Of a DNA stretch of 54,768 bases, positions 44,401 through 54,768 are shown one piece after another (position 1 is the stretch's first letter; the number at the start of each line of letters is the position of its first letter). Position numbers and translations under genes: made by a program. The notes under the pieces are model-generated. The model did no database searches, was not told the DNA's origin, and saw only the letters and a list, made by a program, of their open reading frames with translations. The stretch is taken from positions 1 through 54,768 of the forward strand of contig JAAAIG010000170.1 of NCBI GenBank assembly GCA_015852425.1. The letters are read 5' to 3'. Source of the DNA: Gryganskiella cystojenkinii (Eukaryota > Mortierellomycota > Mortierellomycetes > Mortierellales > Mortierellaceae).

Positions 44401-46882
44401 CGATTATTAGTGACACATGGGATCCATCATTTGTCGGATGCGGACCAAATCCTGGTGATGAAGCAGGGTGCCATTGCTGAGACGGGTCAGTACCAGGATC
44501 TGATGAAGGCCAAGTCCGGGTTCTACCAGCTCATCACTGATTATGCGGTCCAGCAACAAAAGCCCACCACCACCAGCAACAGCAAGAGTCAAGAACTGCA
44601 AGAGAAGAAGAAGAGGGATGTTGTAGGTTCGACCATGAACGCGGGTGAGGATGCAGACACCATGGTCTCCACCAACAACAGTACTTCGGATTTGAAGAAG
44701 CTTCAAGTAGAAGACGAAGGGAAACTGATCGATGCTGAAGAGGCAGCGATCGGAAGCGTTGGCTGGAGTGTCTTTCACCGATATGTCAAGTCTGCGTAAG
44801 TCTACCTCTGTTTTTTACAATTATAATATCACAAAAAAAGGGATCAATGAACTAACCTCGCTTTCTTCATATATTTTTTCTTCCTTCGATTTAGTACCTA
44901 TTTGTACTCGTTCCTGAGTCTCTTCCTCTACATGATGTCTCAAGCCAGCCAGATTGGTATCAACGTCTGGCTGCAGCATTGGTCGAATCGCCAGGATACC
45001 GCTCAACAGGGTAGTGTTGGAGAGTTCTTGGGTGTCTTTGCGGCGTTGGTGGCTTCGTACATGTCCTTGGATATCAGTGTCAACCTGATCATCTTTATCG
45101 GCGCAGGCGTCCACTCGTCCAACTTTATGCACTCCAACCTCTTGACCAATGTGCTTAGGCTTCCCATGTCTTTTTTCGATACGACGCCGTAAGTACTCTT
45201 TGTTTTCTTTCTCCATCCGCGTTCTAATAATAGTTTATGAATCGCATGAAAAGCTAACATTGCATGTTTTAATCTTATCACTGTTTTTTAGTGTTGGTCG
45301 TATCGTGAACAGGTTCTCGACCGACATGGACAACCTGGACGAACAAATGCCCACCAATATGACAAATATCTACTACTTTCTATCTACTGTCGTCGGAACC
45401 CTGGTCGTGATCTCGTTCACTTTACCCATCTTTCTCGCTTTACTCCCGTTCCTTGCAATCCTCTACTTTTGGATCCAAACATACTACATGCGAACTTCTC
45501 GTGCCCTCAAACGGATCCACTCCATCTCCAAGTCACCTCTTTACCAACATTTCCAAGAAACACTCGCCGGCGTCTCGACCATCCGGGCCATGGGTCTGCA
45601 ACACCGGTATCGACTGGAGAACGCCGAGAAATCCGATCGATCCTCCAACGCTCATTTCCATCTCTTGACCGCGAACCGATGGTTGAATATCCGACTCGAG
45701 TTTCTTGGGGCCTTAATTGTGCTCGCAACCAGTTTGCTCTCGATTTGGAAACGGGATGAATTGGGGACGGGCGGAGCTGGATTGGCCTTGAGCTATGCGT
45801 TGACGGTGACTTTCACGATCACGTACTTGGTCACGGCCCTGGGTAGCTTACAGAATCAACTCGTGAGTGTCGAGAGGATCCAAGAGTACTGTGACAAGAA
45901 CCCAGAGGCGCCCATGACCCTAAAAGACGATGAGAACCGCAAGACCGAGGGTGATCAGGACAAGTTTGCACATCTGGATGTTCAGCCGCCAAAGTTGCAA
46001 AGCCCGCCATCAGATTGGCCTCAACAGGGTCGGATCACGTTCAAAAATTACTCTACTCGGTATCGCGAGGGTATGAATCTTGTCCTGGTGGATGTCTCGT
46101 TCGAGGTCCAACCAGGTGAGGCTTGTGGTATTGTCGGTCGTACCGGTGCAGGAAAATCGTCGTTGACTCTGGCGTTGTTCCGTATTGTCGAGGCTGCCGA
46201 TAGCTACTGGGCCAAGGCAAGCCACAACAAGTCGGATTCTGCCAACTTCGAGGAACTCTCGGATCAAGAATTGAAAGAAGTCAAGATCGGTCAGGCCGTC
46301 CTCGAAGGAGGAAGCGGGTCCATTGAGATTGACGGGGTTGATATTTCAGCTTTGGGGTTGAACGATCTTCGTCGTCATTTGGCTATTATCCCTCAGGACC
46401 CGACCTTGTTCGCCGGTACGGTCCGCGAGAACCTGGATCCCTTTGAAGAGTGTACAGACCAAGAGCTTTGGACAGCACTCGAGCGTGCCCATCTCAAATC
46501 CAAGATTTCGTCTTTGCAAGGTGGACTCTCCTTTGAGGTCTCACAGGGCGGGGAAAACTTTTCAGTGGGTCAACGGTCCTTGATCTGTCTTGCCCGGGCC
46601 TTGTTGAGAAGGACCAAAATCCTGGTTCTGGACGAGGCCACGGCCGCCGTGGATATGGAGACGGACGAGTTGATCCAAAAGACGATCCGCGAGGAATTCA
46701 AGGACCGAACCGTGTTGACAATCGCGCATAGGATCAAAACCGTTATGGATTCGGACAAGATCTTGGTGATGGAGCGTGGTCAGGTTGAGGAATTTGATCG
46801 GCCCGACGTTTTGTTGCGAAGAGAGGGATCCTTGTTTCGACGGTTGGCGGAACAGGCAGGAGAGTTGCCAAAGGATCTCTAG
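41428..46882 (+). CDS. ABCC (MRP-type) full transporter, copy B
   Basis: Seven exons: 41428-41463, 41563-41612, 41702-41948, 42064-43206, 43327-44795, 44895-45188, 45292-46882; 1609 residues. The two short 5' exons are supported by phase and by the result: CRDPEGWGPTSGSRVDFTRC, the characteristic extracellular N-terminus of fungal ABCC proteins, runs into TMD0. NBD1: GRVGQGKSSL (~706), LSGGQKQR (~795), YILDDPLSAVD. NBD2: GRTGAGKSSL (~1361), FSVGQ (~1502), LVLDEATAAVD (~1523). A Lys/Ala-rich insert lies in NBD1 before Walker A (EKKKISDAAAAIKAAKAAAK). Role as for copy A: MgATP-driven export of conjugates or organic anions. Copy B keeps the two intron positions at the NBD1-TMD2 border and at DTTP, but lacks other introns of copy A. 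Confidence 0.95.
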
Positions 46883-49800
46883 AGCGTGTGAGAGAAGTAA
46901 AAAAAATCTGTTGGGTGTGGGACAAGGGATCCTCCCCACACACACACATACGCATACATGCGCGTGCAACTAATAGAGATGTAATGACAGCTTAGACCTG
47001 TTGTTATGCATAAATCATAGCCCATCAGCATTAAAGTAATCACCATATTTTTGATTTTTGTACTCTTTCATGAGAATTTTGCAGTAACGGATATCCATCT
47101 ACAATAAGCCAACAGGGCTCTGGCATATTCTAGGAATACAGAAATATGGATACCTTTCGCATGTCAGACAAGTGAAAGACAGGGTCCAGCCGAGAAAAAC
47201 AGTAAAAAAATAACAAAAATAACAAACTGACTTTTTAATCGATGTGTACGACCATCCGGAGCAGACGCCTGGAATTGTCTCGTGGGAGACAGAGGAGGAA
47301 CGTGGATGGATGGACAGGAACGGAGAAGAGGTCTCGTAGAAACCCAAACGAGAAAACGTTGAAACACAGGATCATCGGTATCTGTCCGCCGTAATCACGA
47401 ATTACGGTGCTATCAGCATGAGCACAGGTGCGAAAAGGGTCTTTCAGGCACCGAACATGAAATTGACACAATCGATTACGAATTGGCATGTGAAAATCAA
47501 AATACTGTAGGTGATCTGAGCGTGAATTTTTTTTTGAACAGGAAGGCTGTCCTAGACGAGTTGGGTCGTGCTTTCGATCGAATCGGACAAAATATTGGAA
47601 AAAAACGCGGCAGTTTTCACAAACAGCGCTTTGTCTCCTTACCCGTGTGAATGTGTTTGAAGATAGAAAATATGCTATATCTTGCTCTCCCAACATGTGT
47701 ATTTTCTCAAGAGAATCCAAAAAGAGCTCACTGTTTAAAAAAAAAATGTGGGTTGTTCACGGACAGCTGTTTGGTTCAACACCAGGATGCCATCCATAGT
47801 CGGCGAGGACATTTGAGTACGAAAACAAGACTAAAAAAGCACTGACATATGCTGCCATGCACTCATCACACCATTAAAGACAACAACCCACACTCGTTAC
47901 TTCTCTTTTCTACCATCAAACAGGTCGCTTGGTGAACCTGAAATTCCAGTAGTCGTGAATGATGTTGTTACTTTTGTTTCGACGGTCCAGATTCGTTTTG
48001 CTGTCTGTGTCCATTTGTTTGTTGATTCTCTCGAAAGCTAATTCGCCGTATTGCCCCGCAGAGTGAAAATTTGCATCGGCCATCAACAAGGCCGATCCCT
48101 TCCCAAAAGAAAAAGAGCCGGAGGCGTGATGGACAAGCTCTGGGTCAAAATAAGCCCTTGGAAAGAGCTTTCTGGCAAAGAAGCAAACATCGGTAAACAG
48201 CTTTCTTGTGATGGCAAAACTTGTTCAAGAAGGTAACAAGTACCGAAGGAGGCAACAAAAAAAGAAGAAAACACACACTCGGCGGAACAAGGTTTTGACG
48301 TTTTTCTTATCTAACCAAAAAGCACGATGTTCGATGAGAAGCTGGTCCTCCATCCAATGGATGTTCTTGGAAACGTTAAAAAATACCAAGGTTTTGCTTG
48401 CACGTTTAAAATTATCGTGGGTAGAGCGGACTCTTCTTCTGTCTCAATTCTCGTCATCGAGAATGAGAATGGTTCGGAGGCGGAGTGTGCCGTTTTTTTT
48501 TTTTTTTTTTTTTGGCGTGATGGCTTTGAAAGTGATACTACTGTAGGAAAGAAAAGCGCATGTCATGTTCTTTTTTTTTTTGTTGTCCATGGTCATCCTG
48601 TGTGTTTTTTGTTGTTGTTGTTGTTGAACCTATTTTGCTGCGACAGCTGGGCCATGAACTCAGCCAGGCAACAAAGAAAAACAGAGAGAGGAGCGGCCGC
48701 TCAATTATCGATCCATCCTTGAGCAAATAGAGCGAATAAAAAAAGAGCAGGGGTGAGTGATTGACAGAATCACGCCCCCTCCCCCAGCAAGTGCTGAAGA
48801 GTAGTAAAGATATGTGCCATGCGATAGTCCACTTTCACGCTCTTCTCATCTTTTCTTGTTTGATTTTCAGGTGTCTGTCTTGTCGGCCTGTCAATTTTTT
48901 GTCAGATATGCTATATCCCGAAAGTTGAAATAAAGAGAGACCCTCTTTCCGCTTTTCCCACTTTTTTTTTTCTCCATTCTCCTCATTCACTTTTCTTCAT
49001 CCTCACTTCAGTCTCTCCCTCATACTGCATCCCTCATTACCTGCATCTCTTCTTTTCCTCGCCCTCCTCTTCACTCTTTACTCTTTCTATCACTTTTCGC
49101 TGCATTCACACATATACCCCCTACCTCGTTATTTTCACACTAACTGTCTGCACGAACCACCCTCGATATCAACACTAAGAATATCCAGGTACAAGCCTTG
49201 TTCTTTTTCTCTTTATCCTTATCCTCTTTTTTCTCCTCTTGCAATCATTGCTTCCATGTAAAAGTATTCATCTACCTTATCAACAGCAACAACGGGAACA
49301 TCCTTCAATCCCGGTCTACATCGTTTCTCTGTCTTTCCTTCCCCACTTTGCTGACAGATTGTCCCACCCCAACGCGATCTGGGCGTATTTTTTTTTCTTT
49401 CTTTTTTGGCTTTTTGTTCTTGGAAGTAAACAAATCCACATTGCATCAACAAACAACAAAAAAAAAACACCCAACAACACAACAAATCCCTCTGTCAGAA
49501 AGAACCACGCCCTCGAAGAACATCGGGAACACCCGACTCTTTCTCTCGCTCTTTCTTTGCGTGTGTCCTCTTCCTCTGACTGCGTTGGTGATCATCCTTC
49601 CTCTCGCTTCTCTGTCTGTCCTCCCCTTCCCTGAACCACCCCCTTGCTGCAGTTGCGAACTTGTGCGTAGCATTGTGATTCCTCTCTCCCTCTTTTCCCT
49701 CTATATTTTTTTCTCCCTCTTTCCTTTTTCCAGGGGCTGGCCTTTCTTTTGCGAAGCTTCATCAGCTTTCTTTCCTTAGTCCCTGCTTTTCTTTTTTCTT

Positions 49801-49951
49801 TTGATCCCCTTTTCTGGCAAACGTGCGTGCATGTCCTCGGAGGGATCTACAATTCGCCTAACTCTTTCCACATCTCTCTCTCACTTTTCCCCCTTCTGAC
49901 AAACTCCACAGCAAACAAGCATCCAAACAACAAACAACAACATATTTCATA
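46883..49951. other. Gene-poor region of 3 kb and long CT-rich leader of the perilipin gene
   Basis: No supported gene. A CA repeat lies at ~46936-46948; a perfect 7-bp stem hairpin at 48075-48096; a T23 run near 48490; a GTT triplet run near 48610. From ~48950 to 49950 the plus strand is very pyrimidine-rich, as in highly expressed fungal leaders. A donor-like CCAGGTACAAG at 49181 and acceptor-like CTCCACAG ending near 49910 would allow a ~0.7-kb intron in the 5' UTR. An open frame at 48327 starts with plausible codons but runs into homopolymer. Confidence 0.5.
48075..48096. repeat. Short perfect hairpin
   Basis: ATCGGCC (48075-48081) and GGCCGAT (48090-48096) are exact reverse complements around the 8-base loop ATCAACAA. 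It is isolated in the gene-poor region; no RNA family is recognised and no U-run follows. Confidence 0.6.
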
Positions 49952-51439
49952 ATGACCACTCGCTACAGCTCATCCGAATCCGATAACTCTGATATCGAGG
50001 ACCGGTCTCACTCCCGTACCTCCACTTCCTCGGTCGAGGAAGAGGTCATCAAGGGACCCAACGGTGTCAACGGCGTCAAGAAGACTACCGTCACCAAGAC
50101 CACCATCAAGACCGTCCGCACAGAATCGTCCTCTTCCTCCTCAGATGAAAGCGCTGCCACAGAGAAGCAGGCCGTCGGCTTCATTGCTCGCGTCAGCTCT
50201 ATCCCTTTGATCCAGGACGGTGTCTCGTCCATTCACTCGGTTGTCAAGGACAACAAGTATGGTCGTTATGCTCTCGAGTCCGCCGGTTCCGCCGTCGAGA
50301 CCGTCACTAAATACACAGAGGGTTACCAAACCCGTCTCCAGCCCCACATCTCTAAAGTCGATGAGCTCGCCAACAAGTCCTTGGACCTCTTGGAGACCAC
50401 TTTCCCCATTGTCACCAAGCCCACGGCCGAGATTGTCGATCAGGTTAACAAGCCGATTGCATATGTTCAAGAGTCGTCCAAGAACGCTTATACCCAGATT
50501 CAATCCACGATTGATGCCCGCGTCACTGTCCCAGTCAAGACCGTGACCTCGACCTTGGCCACGACTGCGGCCACGACTCGGGATCAGATCACGACCGCTG
50601 CCACCTCGACCGCCAACAACTTGACCACCGCTGCCACCTCCACGGCAACCACTCTGGCCGCTCAGGTCAACACTCGTGCTACTCCTTTGGTTGATGGTCT
50701 GGAGAAGGTTGTTAACCGTTACTTGCCCGCGGACATTGATGATGAGACCACCACCGGTCAGAGCAACCAGGCCAGCCGTGTTGTCGACCTCGGTCGCTCA
50801 GTCTCTCTTCGTGTCACCCGTCGCGTCAGCGTCAGTGCTGCTCCTATTAAGCAGTCCGCTCAGGACTTGCGCAAGGCTGCCGAGAACAATGCTGCGTTGA
50901 TCAAGTCCAAGGAATCGATTCAGGCCCTCAACGTCCGCCTTGCTTCCCTTGTCGAGTCTCTTCGTCTCCATGCCAAGGAGTTGCAGGAGAACGTCCAGAA
51001 GGGTTCCGAGGAGGCCTCGACCCGTGTTCAGACCCGTGTCACTGATCTCTCAAGCTCGCTCCTGACCGAGATTGATTCCTTGTCGGTTTACTTGAAGGAG
51101 CACAGCCCCAAGTTGCCCGAGTATGTCCAGGTTCGTTTGGAGCCCTTGATGGGATTCGTTAACGACCGCTATGTCCTTGTTAAGGATGAGATCGCCAAGC
51201 CCGATGTCTCTGCTATCCAAAAGGCCCGCAACATCTTGCACTTGACGACCGAGGAGACTTTGCCCATCTTGCAGAACGCTGCTCAGGATGTCAAAGAGTC
51301 CCTTGTTCAGTACCAGATCACGATCCAGGAGAATGTTCACTTGGGATTGACCAAGGTCCAAGAAGTCAACTCGTCCGTGAGTGACGCCGCTTACCGCGCT
51401 GTGCAAACTGCTCGCGTGACCCTTGTCGGTGCCAAGTAA
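49952..51439 (+). CDS. Perilipin-like lipid droplet protein
   Basis: An intronless frame of 495 residues. Residues 1-75 are Ser/Thr/acid-rich and disordered; from ~75 the fungal perilipin region begins: SIPLIQDGVSSIHSVVKDNK, YGRYALESAG, TKYTEGYQTRLQPHISKVDELANKSLDLLE. A middle Thr/Ala-rich stretch (~195-235, repeated TTAATSTA-like units) suits an amphipathic 11-mer helix that lies on the lipid monolayer, and the remainder is helical and repetitive. Known relatives (Mpl1/Cap20 in filamentous fungi, mammalian perilipins) coat lipid droplets and protect triacylglycerol from lipases, which fits an oleaginous fungus. Strong codon bias and a 1-kb CT-rich leader suggest high expression. The start is the first ATG after a CAA-rich leader. 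Confidence 0.87.
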   Translation: MTTRYSSSESDNSDIEDRSHSRTSTSSVEEEVIKGPNGVNGVKKTTVTKTTIKTVRTESSSSSSDESAATEKQAVGFIARVSSIPLIQDGVSSIHSVVKDNKYGRYALESAGSAVETVTKYTEGYQTRLQPHISKVDELANKSLDLLETTFPIVTKPTAEIVDQVNKPIAYVQESSKNAYTQIQSTIDARVTVPVKTVTSTLATTAATTRDQITTAATSTANNLTTAATSTATTLAAQVNTRATPLVDGLEKVVNRYLPADIDDETTTGQSNQASRVVDLGRSVSLRVTRRVSVSAAPIKQSAQDLRKAAENNAALIKSKESIQALNVRLASLVESLRLHAKELQENVQKGSEEASTRVQTRVTDLSSSLLTEIDSLSVYLKEHSPKLPEYVQVRLEPLMGFVNDRYVLVKDEIAKPDVSAIQKARNILHLTTEETLPILQNAAQDVKESLVQYQITIQENVHLGLTKVQEVNSSVSDAAYRAVQTARVTLVGAK

Positions 51440-51694
51440 AAAGGAAGAAATGACTTTATAAAAAAAAAAGTCGTTTGTTTTCAAATTGCAGAGGCCGCCG
51501 ATATTTTTTCATGAATTAGACGAACAAAATCACGAACACTGCAAAAGAATAAAAGTCATGACAGTAACAAAAATTTGGTGGCAAATGACGTGATAAAAAC
51601 GAGAGACTTTCTCGTGCTGTTCGTTCTCCTCTCAATCATTTCATTTATTCATTTCCCATTTGCAAACCCATTCAACACCAATATATATCAAGCA
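51440..51694. promoter_or_regulatory. Compact promoter of the verprolin gene
   Basis: Only 255 bases separate the perilipin stop from the verprolin start. The segment holds the motif TTGCCACCAAATTTTT on the minus strand (51569-51584) directly followed by AATGACGTGA, which contains a CRE/bZIP-like TGACGT core (51586-51591). About 100 bases further lies the ATG at 51695. Confidence 0.5.
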
Positions 51695-53270
51695 ATGCCT
51701 CCATCACCCCCACCAGTGCCTCCAGGAGCGGGACCACTCACTGCTGGTTCTCTTGCTCAGCCGACACAAAGCCGAAACACGCTCCTGGACCAGATTCAAA
51801 GCGGGATCAGACTCAGAAAGGCTGTCACCAACGACCGTTCCTCGCCTGCTATCGGTAACCTCTTTTTTTTTGTCGTTTCCAATGCGGTTCTAAGATGGAC
51901 TCTCGGAATGTTTGTGTCCACGAGAAAATGGGATTGGTTTCGATAACCTTGATCGGTGGAACTCAACACCACTTTTCCCCTCACCCATTTTTTGTGATTT
52001 CTTTTTCAAACACAGCTGGCACGACCACGAGTTCGGGTACCGGCATAGGACCAGGATCATCACCCAGACCACTGACAGTAGGAGGAGCGTCAGCATCAGG
52101 CATCGGCTCAAATATAATCAACGGCGGCCCGCAGCCTGGAGGACTCTTTGCAGGGGGTATGCCCAAGCTCAGAAGTCGACCTGGTGGACTGGACACTGGA
52201 GGTAAGGAATCCCAACGCGTGACTCGGCAAACTCGTCTTCTTTCAGTTTTTTGTATTGCCAAAGTCTTTGCTCCACCAGCGAAGAGTTGGGTTCATGAAA
52301 GAGTAACATGGGGATGGACATTGAATGAGAATGAGCATGGGGGTGATCACGAGTCCAACTCCTTTATTTTCAACGACTCTCTGTGATTTCCCCCCAAAAT
52401 AACCTCAGTGTCCAAAAAAAAAAAAAAAGGTTTGTGCTGTTTGTTGGTCGCACGACACATCTCTGACCTCGATCTTCCCTTTGAACATTATAGCTGACCA
52501 CATCCCAAGCAGTAACGATACTAATGGCCCCAATGAACAATCGCCAAGATCAACACCAATCCTTCCTAGCTCAAGTACACTTTCACCAACAACATCTCGA
52601 TCACCAGCTCCTCCACCTCCTCTCAGAAGAGCAGGACCCCCACCACCACCTCCTCGATCCAATGGCGCTGTTTCGCCTAGTCCAATACCAGGTCGTATTG
52701 CTCCTCAACAGCCCGGTCGAGCCACTCCCTCTCCTCCTTCCCCTATCATGTCGGCACCGAGCAGGATACGAGCCCCGCCTTCCATCCCCCCTGGAGCAGA
52801 CCTTCGACCCATGTCTCCCATCGGTTCGACTTCGAAATTTGGTACATCGCTGCACCTTCGATACAAAAGAAAGCACACTCTTACTCGGATATTTTTCTTT
52901 TTTTCCTTCCCCTTCTCGCCACCAATTCTAAAACATCATTTCTCTTTTTTTCCATCTCGTAGCTGAACCGGCTCAAGAAGGACGATGGACATTCAAAACA
53001 GCAGGCGATTTTCCAACTCCACGTTCAAGTCTTCATCAGGGATCGAAATTGTACCCGAGTGGGAACACAACAGGGAGTTGTAAGCGAGTTCTTGGGCCGA
53101 TGTGTTTGATTTGGGTCGAGGTTTTCTGTTCACTGGATAATTAACCTCCTCTCTCTTTCTCTCTATCTCTTCGCCCAGCCATTCCCCTAGACGTCTCGTC
53201 ATTTGTGGAACCGTTAGCAGGAAGATTACCGCCTCCACCGCCAGTCATAGCTGGAACTCGATCCCAATAA
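51695..53270 (+). CDS. Verprolin/WIP homologue, WH2 protein
   Basis: Exons 51695-51854, 52016-52201, 52494-52841, 52963-53079 and 53179-53270 give 300 residues. A proline-rich start is followed by a WH2 actin-binding motif at ~28-53 (NTLLDQIQSGIRLRKAVTND). The centre is Gly-, then Pro-rich (RAGPPPPPPRS and similar), suiting profilin or SH3 binding. The C-terminus contains GRWTFKTAGDFPTPR and KLYPSG...GSSIPLD, closely matching the WASP-binding end of yeast Vrp1 and mammalian WIP. Known role: binds WASP/Las17 and actin, promoting Arp2/3-driven actin patches, endocytosis and polar growth. It is shorter than yeast Vrp1 (~817) and WIP (~500). The last donor, GTAAGC at 53080, was preferred over the GTTGTA three bases upstream because it keeps the phase. 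Confidence 0.9.
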
Positions 53271-53456
53271 TATTTTTGTCATAGCATAATTGCACGCTAA
53301 TACTAAATCAAACAGTCGAAATACAACACCCAACATTTTTTGATTTTTTATGTCATTTCAATTGAACAGCATGAAGAGAAAGAGCACTACCCCGTGAGAG
53401 TGATTGCACAAGTTCAGTAGGTCCGTATGGTTGAGACGGCAAAGAAACTCAGTCCT
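53271..53456. other. Convergent 3' region (verprolin / secreted protein)
   Basis: A 186-base AT-rich interval with the 3' ends of two facing genes; no other feature is seen. Confidence 0.5.
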
Positions 53457-54428
53457 CTAGGACTCGCAGTAATCCGAAACACCCGCACCAGCATTGATGC
53501 ACCGACCAGGACAAGGTCCGAGATTGACACCATTTGATCCGATGAAATAGTACAGGTTATTTCGGAGGTACTCGCTCGATCCACCACCAGAACCACCACC
53601 ACCACCACCACCACCACCATCAGAGTTACGATCACGATCGTGGTCACCCCCCTCGTTATCTTGTCCGAGACCACGAAGAATCGTCTTGCCACAGTATAAC
53701 CCTGCACCAGACTCGAGTTTCCCAGGTACGTTCGCGGGGCCACCACCGACGCAGTAGTCCTTGGAACAACTCTTCTGAGGACAATTCGCGATCAAGACTG
53801 GAGGGCTGGTCTTTCCGCTCGGGCAGACAAAATATCCACTCGCCTGTTGATCACCGCCTCCACCGCCGCGACTGGTTCCTCCGAGGACGTTCGCGAGACC
53901 CATTCGAACACGGTTGTTGCCAGGAGTGGTTGTGGCCTCAGTCTCGGTCTTGGAGTCGACCAAGTCGCGGGAACGAGTGATGGACAACGTGTAATCGATC
54001 AAGGTGGACTCGCAAAAGAATCCGGCCATGGGACAGACCAGCTGAACAGGTTGGCCGCCACCGCCATGGCCATGGCCATGGTCGTGGTCGTGATAACCAG
54101 TGTCAAGGTTTTGATCATTGTCCCAACCGTCATTATCGTCGTCGTCGTTTTGGTTGGTAACGGAGGCACGGCTCATGAGCGACCGGTTCTTGTTTCCGGG
54201 ATGGTCGTGAGAACCACTCGGAGGATGTTTTGGATGAGACTTGTGATGACGAGGATGGCCCGCCAGGTGACCAACCGCAGTCGGAGTCGGAGTCGGGGTC
54301 GTGCGCGGCAAGAACAAGGACTTGTTCGGCTTGGTGTCCTTCGTCGGCGGCACCATGGGTCCTTGCGCCATGACGGCTGTCGCAGACAAGAGGCCAACGA
54401 CGATAAGTTGATGAATGTTAAGGATCAT
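53457..54428 (-). CDS. Secreted His/Asp/Gly-rich protein with ten cysteines
   Basis: An intronless frame of 323 residues. The first ~21 residues form a signal peptide (hydrophobic IVVGLLSATAVMA, cleavage probably before QG). Then come a Pro/Thr/Lys-rich region (~25-60), a His-rich basic stretch, an Asp-rich run (NDDDDNDGWDND ~93-104) and a His/Asp/Gly block HDHDHGHGHGGGG (~113-125). The second half holds ten Cys residues, enough for five disulfides, and two glycine tracts, the second with nine consecutive Gly (~274-282). There is no transmembrane segment or GPI signal at the end (YCES). I do not recognise a family; the composition suggests a secreted or wall-associated metal-binding protein, which is inference. 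The TATAAAG at 54547-54553 fits as its promoter. Confidence 0.8.
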   Translation of the reverse strand: MILNIHQLIVVGLLSATAVMAQGPMVPPTKDTKPNKSLFLPRTTPTPTPTAVGHLAGHPRHHKSHPKHPPSGSHDHPGNKNRSLMSRASVTNQNDDDDNDGWDNDQNLDTGYHDHDHGHGHGGGGQPVQLVCPMAGFFCESTLIDYTLSITRSRDLVDSKTETEATTTPGNNRVRMGLANVLGGTSRGGGGGDQQASGYFVCPSGKTSPPVLIANCPQKSCSKDYCVGGGPANVPGKLESGAGLYCGKTILRGLGQDNEGGDHDRDRNSDGGGGGGGGGSGGGSSEYLRNNLYYFIGSNGVNLGPCPGRCINAGAGVSDYCES

Positions 54429-54546
54429 GTGTAAAGGGGCGATAAGCGGGATAGTTGGTATAAGAAACTCGAAAGTGGTAAAGGATAGTGTGTGAGCGGC
54501 GGTGCGAGAATGAAAACGGGACCCATGTCTTGGCTTTCTTTCTGCA

Positions 54547-54553
54547 CTTTATA
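54547..54553 (-). promoter_or_regulatory. TATA box of the secreted-protein gene
   Basis: TATAAAG on the minus strand, 119-125 bases upstream of the start codon at 54428; spacing is suitable for a short leader. Confidence 0.5.
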
Positions 54554-54727
54554 GCAGAATAATCAAGGCAGGATCATCCTTTAAACTTTGGGGAGATAGT
54601 CAAGGGCGTTACATTAATACCATTTCTTATTTGCATTACTTCGATTCGATAACCTTTTGTTGTATTTTGATCGTTCGTGGCATATCCCTTTCTCCGTCTG
54701 ATATGAAAGTTGAGGTGAGACTAGTCT

Positions 54728-54739
54728 AAACCCTAACCC
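54728..54739 (+). promoter_or_regulatory. Telo-box-like element
   Basis: AAACCCTAACCC contains the canonical telo-box AAACCCTAA and two telomere-type units. It lies 29 bases before the window end and may belong to the promoter of a gene beyond it. It is too short to be a telomere. Confidence 0.4.
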
Positions 54740-54768
54740 AGATCAGAGGTGTGCTGAGTCTAATGTAG

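Noticed and set aside
47235..47720. 161-codon minus-strand frame in the gene-poor region
   Set aside because: No motif, no codon bias, no splice or promoter context; likely chance.

Overview
This window looks like a 55-kb contig segment from a filamentous early-diverging fungus, most likely Mortierellomycota/Mucoromycota. Seen directly: every spliced gene has short GT-AG introns, codon third positions favour C and G in conserved genes, and the gene set is eukaryotic and fungal (ER BiP with a C-terminal HDEL, IZH/PAQR receptor, TRM13, perilipin-like lipid-droplet protein, verprolin). The phylum assignment is inference. Sixteen protein-coding genes can be modelled, fourteen of them with introns or a window-edge truncation; no rRNA, tRNA, CRISPR array or intact transposon is visible. 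All splice junctions given here were chosen so that reading phase is kept across every exon.

Layout. 1-1352: 3' part of BiP/Kar2 (+). 1964-4628: seven-exon DH/RhoGEF-like protein (-). 6969-8344: PAQR/hemolysin-III family receptor (+). 8665-9932: KANL3/TEX30-type alpha/beta hydrolase (-), divergent from a class IV PLP aminotransferase at 10244-11544 (+). 11734-14313: DHA1-type MFS transporter (-). 15849-17540: TRM13 tRNA methyltransferase (+). 17869-20558: amino acid permease with a long soluble C-terminal tail (-). 22073-23225: YbjQ/UPF0145 protein (+). 23594-24429: complex III subunit QCR8 (-), head-to-head with succinyl-CoA ligase beta subunit, 24939-27616 (+). 27617-31247 is gene-poor. 31248-32031: small YdcZ/DUF606 DMT transporter (+). 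32895-34272: ARB2/FAM172-type protein (+). 34952-40857 and 41428-46882: a tandem pair of full-length ABCC (MRP-type) transporters (+). 46883-49951 is gene-poor and ends in a long pyrimidine-rich leader. 49952-51439: perilipin-like protein (+). 51695-53270: verprolin/WIP homologue (+). 53457-54428: secreted His/Asp/Gly/Cys-rich protein (-).

How the genes relate. The two ABCC copies are paralogues sharing some intron positions and an unusual insertion in NBD2. QCR8 and LSC2 encode two mitochondrial energy proteins and share one 509-bp promoter that holds a nearly perfect 13-2-13 inverted repeat, the most attractive regulatory candidate here. A short motif, GCCACCAAWTTT, recurs in several non-coding places. 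A decayed gene-like stretch lies between the permease and the UPF0145 gene. I did not find a clearly new multi-gene system; the most novel items are the shared promoter palindrome, the recurrent motif, the permease tail domain and the secreted metal-ligand-rich protein.
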